Shown piece after piece: positions 6,443-16,400 of a stretch of 48,497 nt of DNA (the first letter of the stretch is position 1; each line of letters starts with the position of its first letter). The translations under genes were made by a program, and so were the position numbers. Below the pieces are notes generated by a model. The model was not told the DNA's origin and searched no databases. It saw only the letters and a program-made list of their open reading frames with translations. The stretch is from an uncultured Paracoccaceae bacterium (GTDB lineage Bacteria > Pseudomonadota > Alphaproteobacteria > Rhodobacterales > Rhodobacteraceae): assembly GCA_937920555.1 (NCBI GenBank), contig CAKZTM010000089.1, positions 1 to 48,497 on the forward strand, read 5' to 3'.

Positions 6443-8641
6443 ATGTCGAGTAGTTCGGCCAGTGCAGGTAATCCGGCATGGGGCGCAGTGGTGCAAGCCG
6501 GACTATTGGTCGGCGCAATGGCAGTTACCTTTTCCATCTCGCACGCTTCTCTCGTAACCACAGCACAGGCCCCGCAGGCCACAGCGACTTTGGTTGGCAT
6601 GACCTTAACAGGCAGCGCAGTGTTATGTGTGCTTTTGGGTTTTTTCAGTTCGGTCAGAGGGTTGATCCCGATATCCCAAGATGTGCCCGCCGCGGCTTTG
6701 GGAGCGATCGTTTTGGCAATGCTACAAACAGCAACCCTGCCCGCCGGTGATGCCGGGACAGCCACAATCGCCGCTCTCAGCGTTTTCACAACATTTACCT
6801 TTGCTGCATCATTCTTCTTATTTGGGCGACTGAAACTGGGCGGTTTGATGCGCTACGCTCCGCGACCAATGATCGCCGGTTTTCTCGCGGGCACCGGCTG
6901 GTTTGTGATGGTTGGAGCATTGGGTATTTGTGCAGGAGAACATGTCGAATTTTCAAACCTAAACGACCTTCTGAAGGCCCCCACGATATTAAAAGTCTTC
7001 ACCGCCTTTAGCGTCGCCTTACTCCTGATCTTAGGAAACCGCCATTTGCCAAAAAACAGCGCCTTGCCCGCCGTGGTAATCGGCTCAATTTTGGCGGTTC
7101 ACATGCTCGCCCTTCTCACGCAGACCTCCCTGACACAAATGACCCAAGACGGATGGTTCGTCTATCTACCAACATCGGGCGCTCTTTGGCCCACAATACA
7201 CCCGAGTGACCTTCTGGAAGTTGATCTCAGGTTCTTGGGAGATCAGATTTTTCCAATCCTCTCCATGGTTCTTTTAGCCACAATCGCCTTCTTGATGAAC
7301 GCATCGGCCCTAGAAGTTGAAACCCGCGTCGATCTTAGACTTGATCGAGAGATGAAGGTTTTGGGTCTTGGCAATCTGGCCGCAGGGGTTTTGGGCGGAA
7401 TGCCCGGATATCACGGCGTCTCAACAACGCTCGCCGGGCACAGGATCGCAGGCCAAAACCGGGCTGTCAGCTATGTGGCCGCCGCCACTCTCGTCGCTGT
7501 CTTGGCGCTTGGCGATAGAGTCCTGACAATCCTGCCAATGCCGGTTTTAGCCGGTTTTATGCTTTGGGTCGGGGCTGGTATGCTGCGCGAATGGCTTGTT
7601 AGCACCCTGCAAATTGGCTCGCGTAAAGAAACCCTTTTAACCACCGTCATTTTTGCGGTCATCGTCTTGGTGGGGTTATTTGAAGGCACAGTATTTGGGC
7701 TTTTAGCGGGCGCCATGCTGTTTGTGGTCGATTACAGCCGAATGGACCCCGTACGCACTGAAGTCTCTGGGAAAGCGTATCACGGCTCATCGGAAGTTTC
7801 CTCTGAGCGATTGAAAATCCTGCAAGAACATGGAGGCCAGATTGCGATACAAAAGATTCAAGGCTTCGTTTTTTTTGGAACAGCCCACAAACTTCGAGAG
7901 CGTATCCTCCGGCTTCTGGCCAGTAAGTCGGAAGTCACACATCTAATGCTCGATTTTTCTGGTGTCACCGGGCTCGATTCCACAGCAATCATGAGTTTTG
8001 ACCGCATCCAGACAGAACTGGAAGAGCAAGGGGTGACCCTCTATTTAACCTCCGTACCAGATGAAATTGTGCAGGTGATGATCCGCTCCGGGGTAATTTT
8101 GGGTGAGTCTGGAGGGGGCTTCAGGTTGCGTGATGACCTTGATAGCGGATTGCGCGAACTGGAGGAATTGATTTTGGCGCAGGTAGCATCGCAGCCAGCG
8201 ACCACCCCCGACATACACACCATTTTGTCACAAATCATGACGGGCACAGCCGCCGCAGAGCATCTCTTAGGACATATGGAAAAACTTCAACTGGCCGATA
8301 AAGACACGCTTTTTGCCGCAGGTGACCCGCCCGACGGCATTTATATCCTTGAAAGTGGCAAGCTGGGCGTTTTTGCAGGTCGCAAGGACGCCCCCGTGCG
8401 TTTACGTGATCTTACCCCCGGCGCAATCATCGGAGAAATCGCATACTACCTCCAAAGCCCTCGCACGGCCGCTATTGTAGCGCTGGAACCAACTGTGATT
8501 TGGAAACTCTCATCGCTGGCTGCAAATCAGGTCCTGCAAGACAACCCGGAACTGGCCGCTCGGTTTCATTCCGGTATCGCCACAGCTCTTGCGCGGCGCG
8601 TGGACGCCAATACCCGCGTCATTCAAACCCTTCGCGCCTAA
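6443..8641 (+). CDS. SulP/SLC26 anion transporter with STAS and cyclic-nucleotide-binding domains
   Basis: A 732-residue inner-membrane protein in three parts: a SulP transport domain (about residues 15-440, 10-14 hydrophobic helices, with RYAPRPMIAGFLAGTG as in the family), a cytosolic STAS domain (about 455-560, with LDFSGVTGLDSTA around the usual phosphorylatable position), and a C-terminal cyclic-nucleotide-binding domain (about 605-720) whose phosphate cassette GEIAYYLQSPRTAAI keeps the Glu and the Arg-Thr. The substrate is an anion such as sulfate or bicarbonate, not decidable here; the last domain suggests direct gating by cAMP or cGMP. ATG at 6443 is preferred over an upstream TTG because GGGG lies 9 nt before it. 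The gene converges on the cyclase/YcaO operon with only 7 nt between stops. Confidence 0.9.
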   Translation: MSSSSASAGNPAWGAVVQAGLLVGAMAVTFSISHASLVTTAQAPQATATLVGMTLTGSAVLCVLLGFFSSVRGLIPISQDVPAAALGAIVLAMLQTATLPAGDAGTATIAALSVFTTFTFAASFFLFGRLKLGGLMRYAPRPMIAGFLAGTGWFVMVGALGICAGEHVEFSNLNDLLKAPTILKVFTAFSVALLLILGNRHLPKNSALPAVVIGSILAVHMLALLTQTSLTQMTQDGWFVYLPTSGALWPTIHPSDLLEVDLRFLGDQIFPILSMVLLATIAFLMNASALEVETRVDLRLDREMKVLGLGNLAAGVLGGMPGYHGVSTTLAGHRIAGQNRAVSYVAAATLVAVLALGDRVLTILPMPVLAGFMLWVGAGMLREWLVSTLQIGSRKETLLTTVIFAVIVLVGLFEGTVFGLLAGAMLFVVDYSRMDPVRTEVSGKAYHGSSEVSSERLKILQEHGGQIAIQKIQGFVFFGTAHKLRERILRLLASKSEVTHLMLDFSGVTGLDSTAIMSFDRIQTELEEQGVTLYLTSVPDEIVQVMIRSGVILGESGGGFRLRDDLDSGLRELEELILAQVASQPATTPDIHTILSQIMTGTAAAEHLLGHMEKLQLADKDTLFAAGDPPDGIYILESGKLGVFAGRKDAPVRLRDLTPGAIIGEIAYYLQSPRTAAIVALEPTVIWKLSSLAANQVLQDNPELAARFHSGIATALARRVDANTRVIQTLRA

Positions 8642-8648
8642 ATGGAAG

Positions 8649-9131
8649 TCACAAAACCCGCTCGCCGTAAATCGTCGCACGAAGGGCAAACATACCTGAA
8701 AAACATCCCTTTGAGACGTCTCGCGTCAAGCTGATGCTCAACTCCTCCAAAGGATCAAGCAGCAAAACCCGCCCATTTTTAAAAGGCGCGGATGCAAGGC
8801 GTTCATTCTCACTTAAGATGTACGGATAGCCTTCCGCATCGTTCCAAAGAGAGATAACCGGAATCGCCAAACTCGATGAGGCTTCAAGCTGATAAGCCCC
8901 TCGGGAGGTTATCATTGTCACCGCAATATCGAGCGACATTTTATCTTGGTCGATCACCGCCTTTGGGTCGCCTTTCCATTCTTGCGCGGTAGGGTTCACA
9001 GGCTCGAAGCGAAAGCCAAGTTCCGACAATTCGCAAGGTGCTCCCAAATAGATAAGCGAAGTCAATTCCGATTGCTCTGCCCCGTCGCCAAACAGAAATG
9101 TCACATTATTGGCTACTATTGTCTCTGACAT
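8649..9131 (-). CDS. Unknown beta-rich protein, last gene of the YcaO operon
   Basis: A 160-residue acidic protein with no signal peptide or membrane segment and no family I recognise. It resembles its upstream neighbour in outline: GAPCELSELGFRF matches TAVEFSELGLGIL there, and the C-terminal 'G+-LLL-P-E-L' followed by an 'FxG' strand recurs in both. I therefore treat it as a diverged paralogue. Ribosome site AAAGG lies 8-9 nt before ATG. It is the promoter-distal gene of the operon, 18 nt after the previous stop. It could be a substrate, a structural or a recognition component; nothing decides. Confidence 0.75.
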   Translation of the reverse strand: MSETIVANNVTFLFGDGAEQSELTSLIYLGAPCELSELGFRFEPVNPTAQEWKGDPKAVIDQDKMSLDIAVTMITSRGAYQLEASSSLAIPVISLWNDAEGYPYILSENERLASAPFKNGRVLLLDPLEELSISLTRDVSKGCFSGMFALRATIYGERVL

Positions 9132-9149
9132 CTGGGATGCCTTTCGAAT

Positions 9150-9686
9150 TCAGTTTGCAAATAGATCACGCCGCCGCATGCGTACCCGCCGAGGCGTGAT
9201 AACTTGCATGCCGCTTGCCAATTCACCGGTGATAAATATCTCCAGCTCTCCTTGAAACGCGTCTGGATCCAAATATCGTTTGACGTGGAAGCGCAACGTC
9301 TCGCCGGGCGTCAACAAAATCGACTTCCCGCCCTTCAATGACAAACGAAACGACCGGTTGACCCCACGAACCAAAAACTCATCCACATCAGATACGATGT
9401 CATTGGTGAGGTTACGATTGAGGCTATCAAAATCCCGCGCCCCTTCCATTCCCTCGTAGTCAAGCGTGTAAATTTGCCCACGATACTCAATCGACACTTC
9501 CAAACGGATCAGAAATTCAGCGCCGAGCTTCGACTGCGGGATACACAATATGCCCAGACCAAGCTCAGAAAACTCAACAGCGGTATCTGGATTGGTAAAC
9601 ACCAGCGGCGTCTCAAACCCCATCTGACCCGCCGCTATAAACCTCTGACCGCTATCGTGTGAGAAAACTAACTCCACCAGAGCCAT
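9150..9686 (-). CDS. Unknown beta-rich protein, paralogue-like, YcaO operon
   Basis: A 178-residue protein of alternating beta-type sequence, no signal peptide, ending in a strongly basic tail (PRRVRMRRRDLFAN). Middle section YRGQIYTLDYEG resembles YEGHTYRLSKP of the preceding gene product. The stretch GGKSILLTPGETLRFHVKR parallels NGRVLLLDPLEELSISLTR of the following one. Ribosome site AAGGA lies 8 nt before ATG; the gap to the upstream gene is 11 nt. Function is not recognised. The shared pattern points to a three-member family made by old duplications inside the operon. Confidence 0.75.
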   Translation of the reverse strand: MALVELVFSHDSGQRFIAAGQMGFETPLVFTNPDTAVEFSELGLGILCIPQSKLGAEFLIRLEVSIEYRGQIYTLDYEGMEGARDFDSLNRNLTNDIVSDVDEFLVRGVNRSFRLSLKGGKSILLTPGETLRFHVKRYLDPDAFQGELEIFITGELASGMQVITPRRVRMRRRDLFAN

Positions 9687-9697
9687 GATCTTCGTCC

Positions 9698-10249
9698 TTA
9701 GGTCAGTTTGCCGCCACGATGGGCAAGTTGCATATGTGCACTGTACGACGTGACAGAACGATTGCCCGGTGTATTGCCTTCGAGTACCAATGTCTCCAGA
9801 GACCCGCTTTCCACCTCAATGGAAATGGTGTGATGATGCTTGCTCATCCGCCATACATAGAGCCTACCTGTTCGCGCCGGACCTGCATCGTCTTCCCCAT
9901 GAGGTTTGAACGGTTCGCCGGCAGAACTCACGACCATAATGCGCGGCTTGGACAACCGGTAGGTGTGCCCTTCATAGGCATAAGCATAAATGACAGCGAT
10001 AGCCGGATCAGTGGAGCGCGGCACACCCGATCCGGTACTTTCAGACAGCGGGTGACATTGCAGTGTCAAAGTATCCAGCAAATCGGACTGAACCTTAATG
10101 TAGCCGATACCACGTTGCTTGCCCCCTTCATCGTCGGACATGGGCTCCATATGGGCGCCGATCAACATGATCTCACTGGGGTCATACATACGCCCTTCAG
10201 AGGCAACTAGCGCAGAAATTTCTTCTATTGATGATATGTCATCTGACAT
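9698..10249 (-). CDS. Unknown protein, third member of the small-protein set, YcaO operon
   Basis: A 183-residue protein with an acidic, leader-like N-terminus (MSDDISSIEEISALVASEG) followed by a beta-rich body and a Ser/Thr-rich C-terminal part (LVLEGNTPGNRSVTSYSAHM). The N-terminus resembles RiPP leader peptides in charge and helicity only; this is weak. It has no Cys cluster or obvious core repeat. Ribosome site GGGAG lies 8 nt before ATG. It follows the metallopeptidase gene by 21 nt. It might be the target of the YcaO/TfuA pair or of the protease, but that is inference. Confidence 0.75.
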   Translation of the reverse strand: MSDDISSIEEISALVASEGRMYDPSEIMLIGAHMEPMSDDEGGKQRGIGYIKVQSDLLDTLTLQCHPLSESTGSGVPRSTDPAIAVIYAYAYEGHTYRLSKPRIMVVSSAGEPFKPHGEDDAGPARTGRLYVWRMSKHHHTISIEVESGSLETLVLEGNTPGNRSVTSYSAHMQLAHRGGKLT

Positions 10250-10270
10250 GTGTGTGTGCTCCCAATTTTC

Positions 10271-11497
10271 TTAAATCCAAACTCTACTTCGGCCACCCTG
10301 GCCTACCATGACGCTATCAAACGGGTTGAAGATCTCTCGCCACGCTAAGCATTCGACCAAGTTCTCAGCCACATCGCCCTGTCCAGCCGTCTGCAATGCC
10401 TCACAAACCGCATATCCCGCGTTCACAAAGGTCAAATCATCATTGTCCAAATGAGCCCAAGACGCTGCAAGCGCACGCCCCATTACATCACGGGCATCTG
10501 CCAAAGCACCCTTGAGCTGAAAATGCTTCAACTCATAATCCTCTTCAAAGGCCGCCTTGAAGCTGTTGGCAATGTCAGCGTCGATATCGCGAGCATCTGC
10601 TACAGATTTTTTTGGCAAATCAACCAATCCCTGATCGATCGCAAGATTATGATATGTTTCGACAATCGCATCAAAAAAGGCACCAGTGAATGGCCTGGAT
10701 TTATCGTGAGGCTCTGAACCAACCTCGCTCATCCGGCGCGCATTACCGGCGATCCTGACTTGGCGCTCATCGGCCAACTCAGCAAAGGCGTTCAACTCGT
10801 TCATGGCTAAAAGATTGCCCGATCCGCGCCGCAAAAGACGGTCCATTGCCGTATCGAAATGCAGCATCCCCAAAAGCGAGCAAAGGTCCGAGACACCTTC
10901 ATGATAGGCCACGAAATCGGGCCCCGGTTGAAAGCCGTCGCGCGGCATGCCTATCTCAGCAAACAAGATCGAATGACCGATTTCATGGGCAATCACATCA
11001 AAATTGAGTGCATAGGGATAACGTTCTCCAGCCCCAGATGTATCGTAGCCAAACTCCAGATATCCGTAACCCGACTGCGCATTGTCCCACTCGATCAAAG
11101 GAACAATCTCTAACCGCTCATAGGTCGCACCAAAATGCCAATCGATCCGATGCCCCAGATACCCTTCCCAAACATCCAAAATACGCGCGACGCACCCAAA
11201 AGCATGTGCTGCCAGAAAGGCCCGAGAGCCCGGCTCCAAATGGTCAAAATGACCGCTGGGCGAGGGCTCTACAACCGGATGGGTCGCTCCGGGATAGGGT
11301 GGAAGATAGGGATATTCGTATGGCGACTTGGCTGTCAGCGGGTCTTTAACATACATTCTGTCATTGATAGGGCCCGCCGTGACGCTGCCCAGCGGATCAG
11401 AAATCCAAACCAACTCCGGCTTGTCATAACCCGGAGTAATAGGCGCCTGCGGATATAGCAAAAACCGCGTGCCAGAGCTCGTATCCATTTTTGGCAA
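10271..11497 (-). CDS. Zinc metallopeptidase (gluzincin-type HEIGH), YcaO operon
   Basis: A 408-residue protein with a clear zinc site: AHEIGHSI at residues 170-177 gives the two His ligands and catalytic Glu, and YHEGVSDL (Glu200) supplies the third ligand 25 residues later, a spacing like that of M4/M36 peptidases. The rest is not like a known named peptidase. No signal peptide is visible, so it probably works in the cytoplasm. TTG at 11497 has a GTGGGA site 5 nt before it; ATG at 11488 is the alternative. It lies 48 nt after tfuA. In such an operon a peptidase could remove a leader or mature the modified product, or degrade a target. Confidence 0.8.
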   Translation of the reverse strand: MPKMDTSSGTRFLLYPQAPITPGYDKPELVWISDPLGSVTAGPINDRMYVKDPLTAKSPYEYPYLPPYPGATHPVVEPSPSGHFDHLEPGSRAFLAAHAFGCVARILDVWEGYLGHRIDWHFGATYERLEIVPLIEWDNAQSGYGYLEFGYDTSGAGERYPYALNFDVIAHEIGHSILFAEIGMPRDGFQPGPDFVAYHEGVSDLCSLLGMLHFDTAMDRLLRRGSGNLLAMNELNAFAELADERQVRIAGNARRMSEVGSEPHDKSRPFTGAFFDAIVETYHNLAIDQGLVDLPKKSVADARDIDADIANSFKAAFEEDYELKHFQLKGALADARDVMGRALAASWAHLDNDDLTFVNAGYAVCEALQTAGQGDVAENLVECLAWREIFNPFDSVMVGQGGRSRVWI

Positions 11498-11545
11498 AAT
11501 AATCCCACTTTCCCAATGCGTTATTGATAGCCGGGTACGACGAGA

Positions 11546-12265
11546 TTAGCGAACTTTTTTTGTGTTTTTATATGGGTTTGGATCAATATCGCCCGCCACA
11601 AGGTCATCTAGCCAGGCGTGTACAATTGGTGGTTGCGGCGTTTGGGGAATTGGCCAATCGGCGTTGAGCTGATGCTCAGCCAGAAGGCGAAGTAACGCAC
11701 TGGCATCCAACGCCTTTTGGCTGATCTTGTAAGGCGCAAGTGATCTATCCAAATCTAAAAGACGACGGGCTTCGAAAGGCAGGCCAGTCGCAATCTCAAC
11801 CAACTGAGCATGGCACACTTGGTCAATTGCGCCCGCGCGACGCGCCCTTTGCAAACTACGTCGAATGTCGATCAGCGCATCATTCAGCGGCGTAAATCCA
11901 AGCGCCTCAGGCGCGTGCGTCACAGCGACGGCATCATCCGGTGTAAGTTGAAAGCGGCGATACCAGCGGTATATCAAACCAACTCCGATCATTCCGTGAG
12001 TATGCAATTCAGCGGCACGTAAGGCGCCCATGCTAGAGGCCCCAAAAACTGGCACACCCTTGGAGAGCGCCCAGAGAATTTCCCGGTGCCGCACAGTCGG
12101 TGCGTCGCGAAATATGCCATCGATAATTGCGATCGCTGAGGCGCCGGCATCGACAGCACGCAGCACATCGCCTTGCTGGACCGGCCCTCGGATATCGGCA
12201 TCCAATATCTTTCTTGCCGCGTGATTTGGCAAAGACGGGCCTAGAAAAACCGTGATCAGGCTCAT
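11546..12265 (-). CDS. tfuA: TfuA-like protein (YcaO partner)
   Basis: A 239-residue TfuA-family protein. The family signature is plain: VFGASSMGALRAAEL (residues 73-87), GMIGVG, and PDDAVAVTHAP in place of the common DDEVAV.H. TfuA proteins accompany YcaO enzymes in trifolitoxin biosynthesis and in thioamide formation (thioviridamide-like peptides, methyl-CoM reductase), where they are thought to deliver sulfur. Its ATG overlaps the ycaO stop by four bases (ATGA), showing translational coupling and supporting a stoichiometric complex. Confidence 0.9.
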   Translation of the reverse strand: MSLITVFLGPSLPNHAARKILDADIRGPVQQGDVLRAVDAGASAIAIIDGIFRDAPTVRHREILWALSKGVPVFGASSMGALRAAELHTHGMIGVGLIYRWYRRFQLTPDDAVAVTHAPEALGFTPLNDALIDIRRSLQRARRAGAIDQVCHAQLVEIATGLPFEARRLLDLDRSLAPYKISQKALDASALLRLLAEHQLNADWPIPQTPQPPIVHAWLDDLVAGDIDPNPYKNTKKVR

Positions 12266-13419
12266 CTTAGCACCCGTTCTGGATCAGCCAGAAGATTGGG
12301 AGCGACTATACGGCAAACAAAGAGTGGTATATCAACTCGCGCCAAAAGCGGCACAACGATAATCGGCCCCATCCCAAAATCACCAAGGTTTTTTGCAAGA
12401 TCATAGCTGGTTGCCGGGCAGGTTTGCGCGGGCGGCAACGGCCCGGCCCGTTGCGCCAGCATTTCCCATTCAGCGGCGATTGCATGACGGTCAACGCTCG
12501 AGCGATAGAGCGTCCAAGTCATATCTTCGCGCGCGCCCGAAATCACCGCAAGGCGGGCTTGAATAGCTTCAAGGAGTGCAGCCGTCGCAGAACCTCCATA
12601 AGTCGAGCGGCATGCAAACCCATCGGCGGGCAAGGGTAGACCCGATGCGTGCTCCGGGTCTTCCAAAATACGCGCAAAAACGCAACGCGGACCAGGTCGG
12701 ACTGATATGTCCCATAGCCCAACGCGAAGCCCCTTTTCCTCAAGATTGCCAACCAAGGCAGAGAGGCCATCATCCCCGATTGGGGAATGATGCATTTGGC
12801 GCAGCGCGCGGGGTGAGCCCTCTTGGCTGGATCGAAGCTGGGCATCATTCTCCACACATTCCAACAAGCCGTGCCAGATGGCCTCAGCAAAGCTAGATCC
12901 AGCCCCCATACCGATAGAACTACGCAATATTGGGGCAGCCTCAGCCTTAGCACCGAGGCTAAAATCCGTAGACAAAACATCGCGCGGAACGGCGCAAGGC
13001 GCGGCCCGCTCAACATCCCAGCCAGTTACAAACTCAGTCCGCTCATCTGGCCAGCCGGTGACACCGGGCGCAAGTTTTGCCCATAAATCACGATCCAAGT
13101 CCGCACCAGACCAAGGAGTGAGGCTTGACAAATCTTCGCCCACCGCCATCTCAATACACTCCAAAACCGCGCTGATCGCAGCTGTAAAAAGGTCGTTTCC
13201 CTTGCCTTGCGTAACTGCGTTTGATCTTGATGCCGGCTTACATGCCTGCGCGACCGGAACGCCCAGAATATCCAGCCCGGTAATATCGCTAACACGGGTG
13301 ATCCCAAACTCCTTCAAATGTGGGGCCAGTCGTTCCCAATATATATTCGCTGCAAATGCACGCGACGGATCGGCGCGGCTTGCCGCCTTCAACTCGGTCA
13401 CATCAAAGAAGTCCGTCAC
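12262..13419 (-). CDS. ycaO: YcaO-family ATP-dependent backbone-modifying enzyme
   Basis: A 385-residue YcaO protein. YcaO enzymes phosphorylate a peptide amide to install azolines, amidines or, with TfuA, thioamides. ATP/Mg-binding motifs are present: QGKGNDLFTAAISAVLECIE (71-90, with the Ser...Glu...Glu pattern), AEAIWHGLLECVENDA (178-193), and a third segment with ALLEAIQARLAVISGARED. The C-terminus ends PERVLR and lacks the proline-rich tail of azoline cyclodehydratases, favouring the TfuA/thioamide type. No partner E1-like or docking protein is fused. It starts with GTG overlapping the cyclase stop (GTGA). No typical short precursor peptide is visible nearby. Confidence 0.92.
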   Translation of the reverse strand: MTDFFDVTELKAASRADPSRAFAANIYWERLAPHLKEFGITRVSDITGLDILGVPVAQACKPASRSNAVTQGKGNDLFTAAISAVLECIEMAVGEDLSSLTPWSGADLDRDLWAKLAPGVTGWPDERTEFVTGWDVERAAPCAVPRDVLSTDFSLGAKAEAAPILRSSIGMGAGSSFAEAIWHGLLECVENDAQLRSSQEGSPRALRQMHHSPIGDDGLSALVGNLEEKGLRVGLWDISVRPGPRCVFARILEDPEHASGLPLPADGFACRSTYGGSATAALLEAIQARLAVISGAREDMTWTLYRSSVDRHAIAAEWEMLAQRAGPLPPAQTCPATSYDLAKNLGDFGMGPIIVVPLLARVDIPLFVCRIVAPNLLADPERVLR

Positions 13420-16400
13420 AGCCCCAACGCTTTTACAACATGGTCACGCTCCACGGCACCCGTCACACCCAATATTCGTTCGGCCAGTTGAGCCCGCAAC
13501 GCCTTGCTTAATCCCATACCCAACGCAAGCCGTGTCTCCGCATTGCGCAAAACCAACATGTTGGCGTTTTGGGAGAGCGCAAGCTCAAGTCCTTCATCCA
13601 AAAAATCGCTCGGATCATCGGAGGTCTCCGACAAATACGCTAAAAGTGCCTGTCGTCGCAGCAACTCAGGAACCCAAAACAACAACCGTGTGCGTTTGGC
13701 CTCAGCTATCTCATGGGTCAGCCCGGCGATAGCTGTATCCGCAACGCCGCAAAGGGTCGCCGTTTCGGCTGAGATATCGGCGTAAATAGCCGTATCTTCC
13801 AGCACCCCTAAATTACGAAGCGTTGCAAGACCTTCCGACACTCTGTGATGGGCGTCCATGTCTCCCGACTGCGCCGCAAACCAGGCATCGAAAATCCGTA
13901 CCTTAGCTAACATCGCAGGCGAGGCCTCGGACCCCGATAAGCAACCGATTTGCGTAAGAACCCTCTTGATTTCACCAGCATCGCGACGGAAGAATGCCCC
14001 CGTATTGGCAATGTCCAAGGCGTGCAAAAGACTGGGAAGGTGGCCAATCTCCTCGCCCCAACGCAACGCTTCATCTATTGCAACCAAGGAGCCGTCCCCG
14101 TCCCCCTGAAGCCAAAGCGACAATGCCCGCTCACCCAAACCACATACCTTTGCGTCATGCCCGTAGCATAACCGGCTTCGTCTGGCCTCCTCTGGATCGT
14201 AAAGCGCCAGACCTTCGCGAACAGCGTCCAGACTGTCATCATGCGCACCGACATCAAACATGGTGGCCCACCCACAATGAAGCGCCTGAAGACGCGCCTC
14301 ATTAGAATCGGCTACCGTGATGGAGCCGATCAACGCCTCAGAGCGACGCGATTGCTCAATTAAATCGCTTGCCGTGAACCACCAGCCCCAAAGGATCGGA
14401 AACCACTCTCCGCGTGCGCCCTTCTCCAACTCAAAGCACAAATCCTGCCCACGCTCATAAAGAGGAGCGGCCGCGCGCGGACCCTCTAACAAGGTAACCA
14501 GCGGCCCGAGAAGCGAAATCGCCCGCAATTCAAACTGCCGCGCCACGTCACGGTCCTTAAGCTGGTTTAACAGCCCAATCGCCCGCTCCAGTGTGGCGCG
14601 CGGTGCCGTCAACGCGGAGCGCTGAATGGCCAGTTCTGCCGCATCAATTAATCCACCGATCCCTTGGGCCAGACGTCCAGCCAAAAGGCAATGCTCTGCT
14701 TGAACTCCAACCGAAACCGAAGCCGCCAATTGTGGGTCACTCTCAATCAGATCGACCAACCGTCCATGCAGATTTTGCCGTGTTCGGCGCAACTGGCTTT
14801 CATAAGCAGCCTCGCGCATCAACGCGTGGTGGAACGTGTAAACGCGACCCTCATCCGTGATGTCTTTAATCCCATGCTCCACCAGCCGGCTGAGATCGGC
14901 TTCAAGCTCACCGCGATTAAGGCGTCCCTCGGTCAGCCGAACCAAAAGATCGAGCGGTACATCTCTTCCGATCACACTGGCGATCTGTGCAGCACGCTTA
15001 GCCAATCCCGCTGATTCCAATCGCGCCGCAAGTAGATCCCTTAGGCTTTCAACCCCAATGTCGCTATCAACAAGCGGCGTAGCGCCTCCCTGATCCTCCA
15101 TATATTTAGCAAGCTCGATTGCAAAAAGTGGATTCCCGTCGCTCTTTGAGGTGATCCAGTCCAGCACATCATCTGAAAGGCTGACCTCGACCGCCGCTTG
15201 TGCAAGATCTTTTATCTCCTCGATAGCAAACGGCATCAACGGCAATTCCTCTGAGACCGCCGAAAGCTCGGACAAGTCCGTCTCAGGCCGCGCTGTGGCA
15301 ATGATCATCAAGGGGGCAGTGTGGGCAACCGACGCAAGAGTGGTCAAAAACGCAAGCGTCACCTCATCGATCCAGTGCAAGTCTTCAGCCAACAAAACGC
15401 ACGGACGCAGGGACGCCAGCTCCAAGAATGCCTCAACACATCCATCCACGATCGCCGAACGACGAGCCTCGGCACTAAGAGCTGGATCTTCCTGAGCCGC
15501 GTGCACGCTGCCGGCAGTTTTGACCGCTGCCTGAGCGCAGGGATCATCGGGGGACCGGGTCTCATACTCATGCTCGTACATGGTAATAAGGGGGTGCAGA
15601 GCCTCCTTTGCCGTCGAAGGCTCGCATTGAAGGCGCAATACCAGACCATCACCGTCCATGTGGTCTGCCAAAGCGCTGCTCAAATGAGATTTCCCCAAAC
15701 CCGCTTCGCCTTTAATCGCATAACCGCCCCCTGAACCTGCCATAGCGCGGGCCCAAGCCGCCTTGAGCGTAGCGATTTCCTCGCCTCGACCTATAAGCCC
15801 CACGCCGGAGACCGCGCGACGATCAAATCGCGACCGCAACATCTTTTGGTCAGCAAGCACATAGGCACTGTCCACATCGGGAAAGCCCTTCAGGCTCAAC
15901 CCATCCCGGCGCTCAAAATCAAATGCACGACCCGAAAGCCGAAACGTCGACCGGTCAACAAGCGCTGTGTTCGGGGCTGCAGCGGATTGCAATCGGGCTG
16001 AAAGATTTGGCGCTACACCAACGGCACCCAAACCTCCTTGGCGCAAAGACCCCGCATCACTCGACAAAACGACGATACTTGTGGCCACGCCAATGCGGAT
16101 ATCAGGCATCGGCTGGCCCTCCTCAACCATTTCGGCGCGCGCCTGCAAAATACCCCAAGCTGCTCTCACGGATTGTAAAACTGCATCTTCATGGGGTTTG
16201 GGAAATCCAAAATACGCCATGCCACCATCACCCAAAACCTGCTCAAGCGAGCCCATATGTGCAGAAATCTGCGTTCGAGCCACGTCATGAACGCGCATCA
16301 GCGCCCCGCGTATTTCTTCAGGATCAAGCGATTGCAGCATCTGTGTAGACCCCACAATATCGTAAAACAGAACTGTAAGCTGACGACGCTCATCCTCTTG

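Noticed and set aside
12878..13732. 284-codon plus-strand frame across the ycaO/cyclase junction
   Set aside because: It lies entirely antisense to two clearly homologous coupled genes, has low-complexity Ser/Pro composition and no family match.
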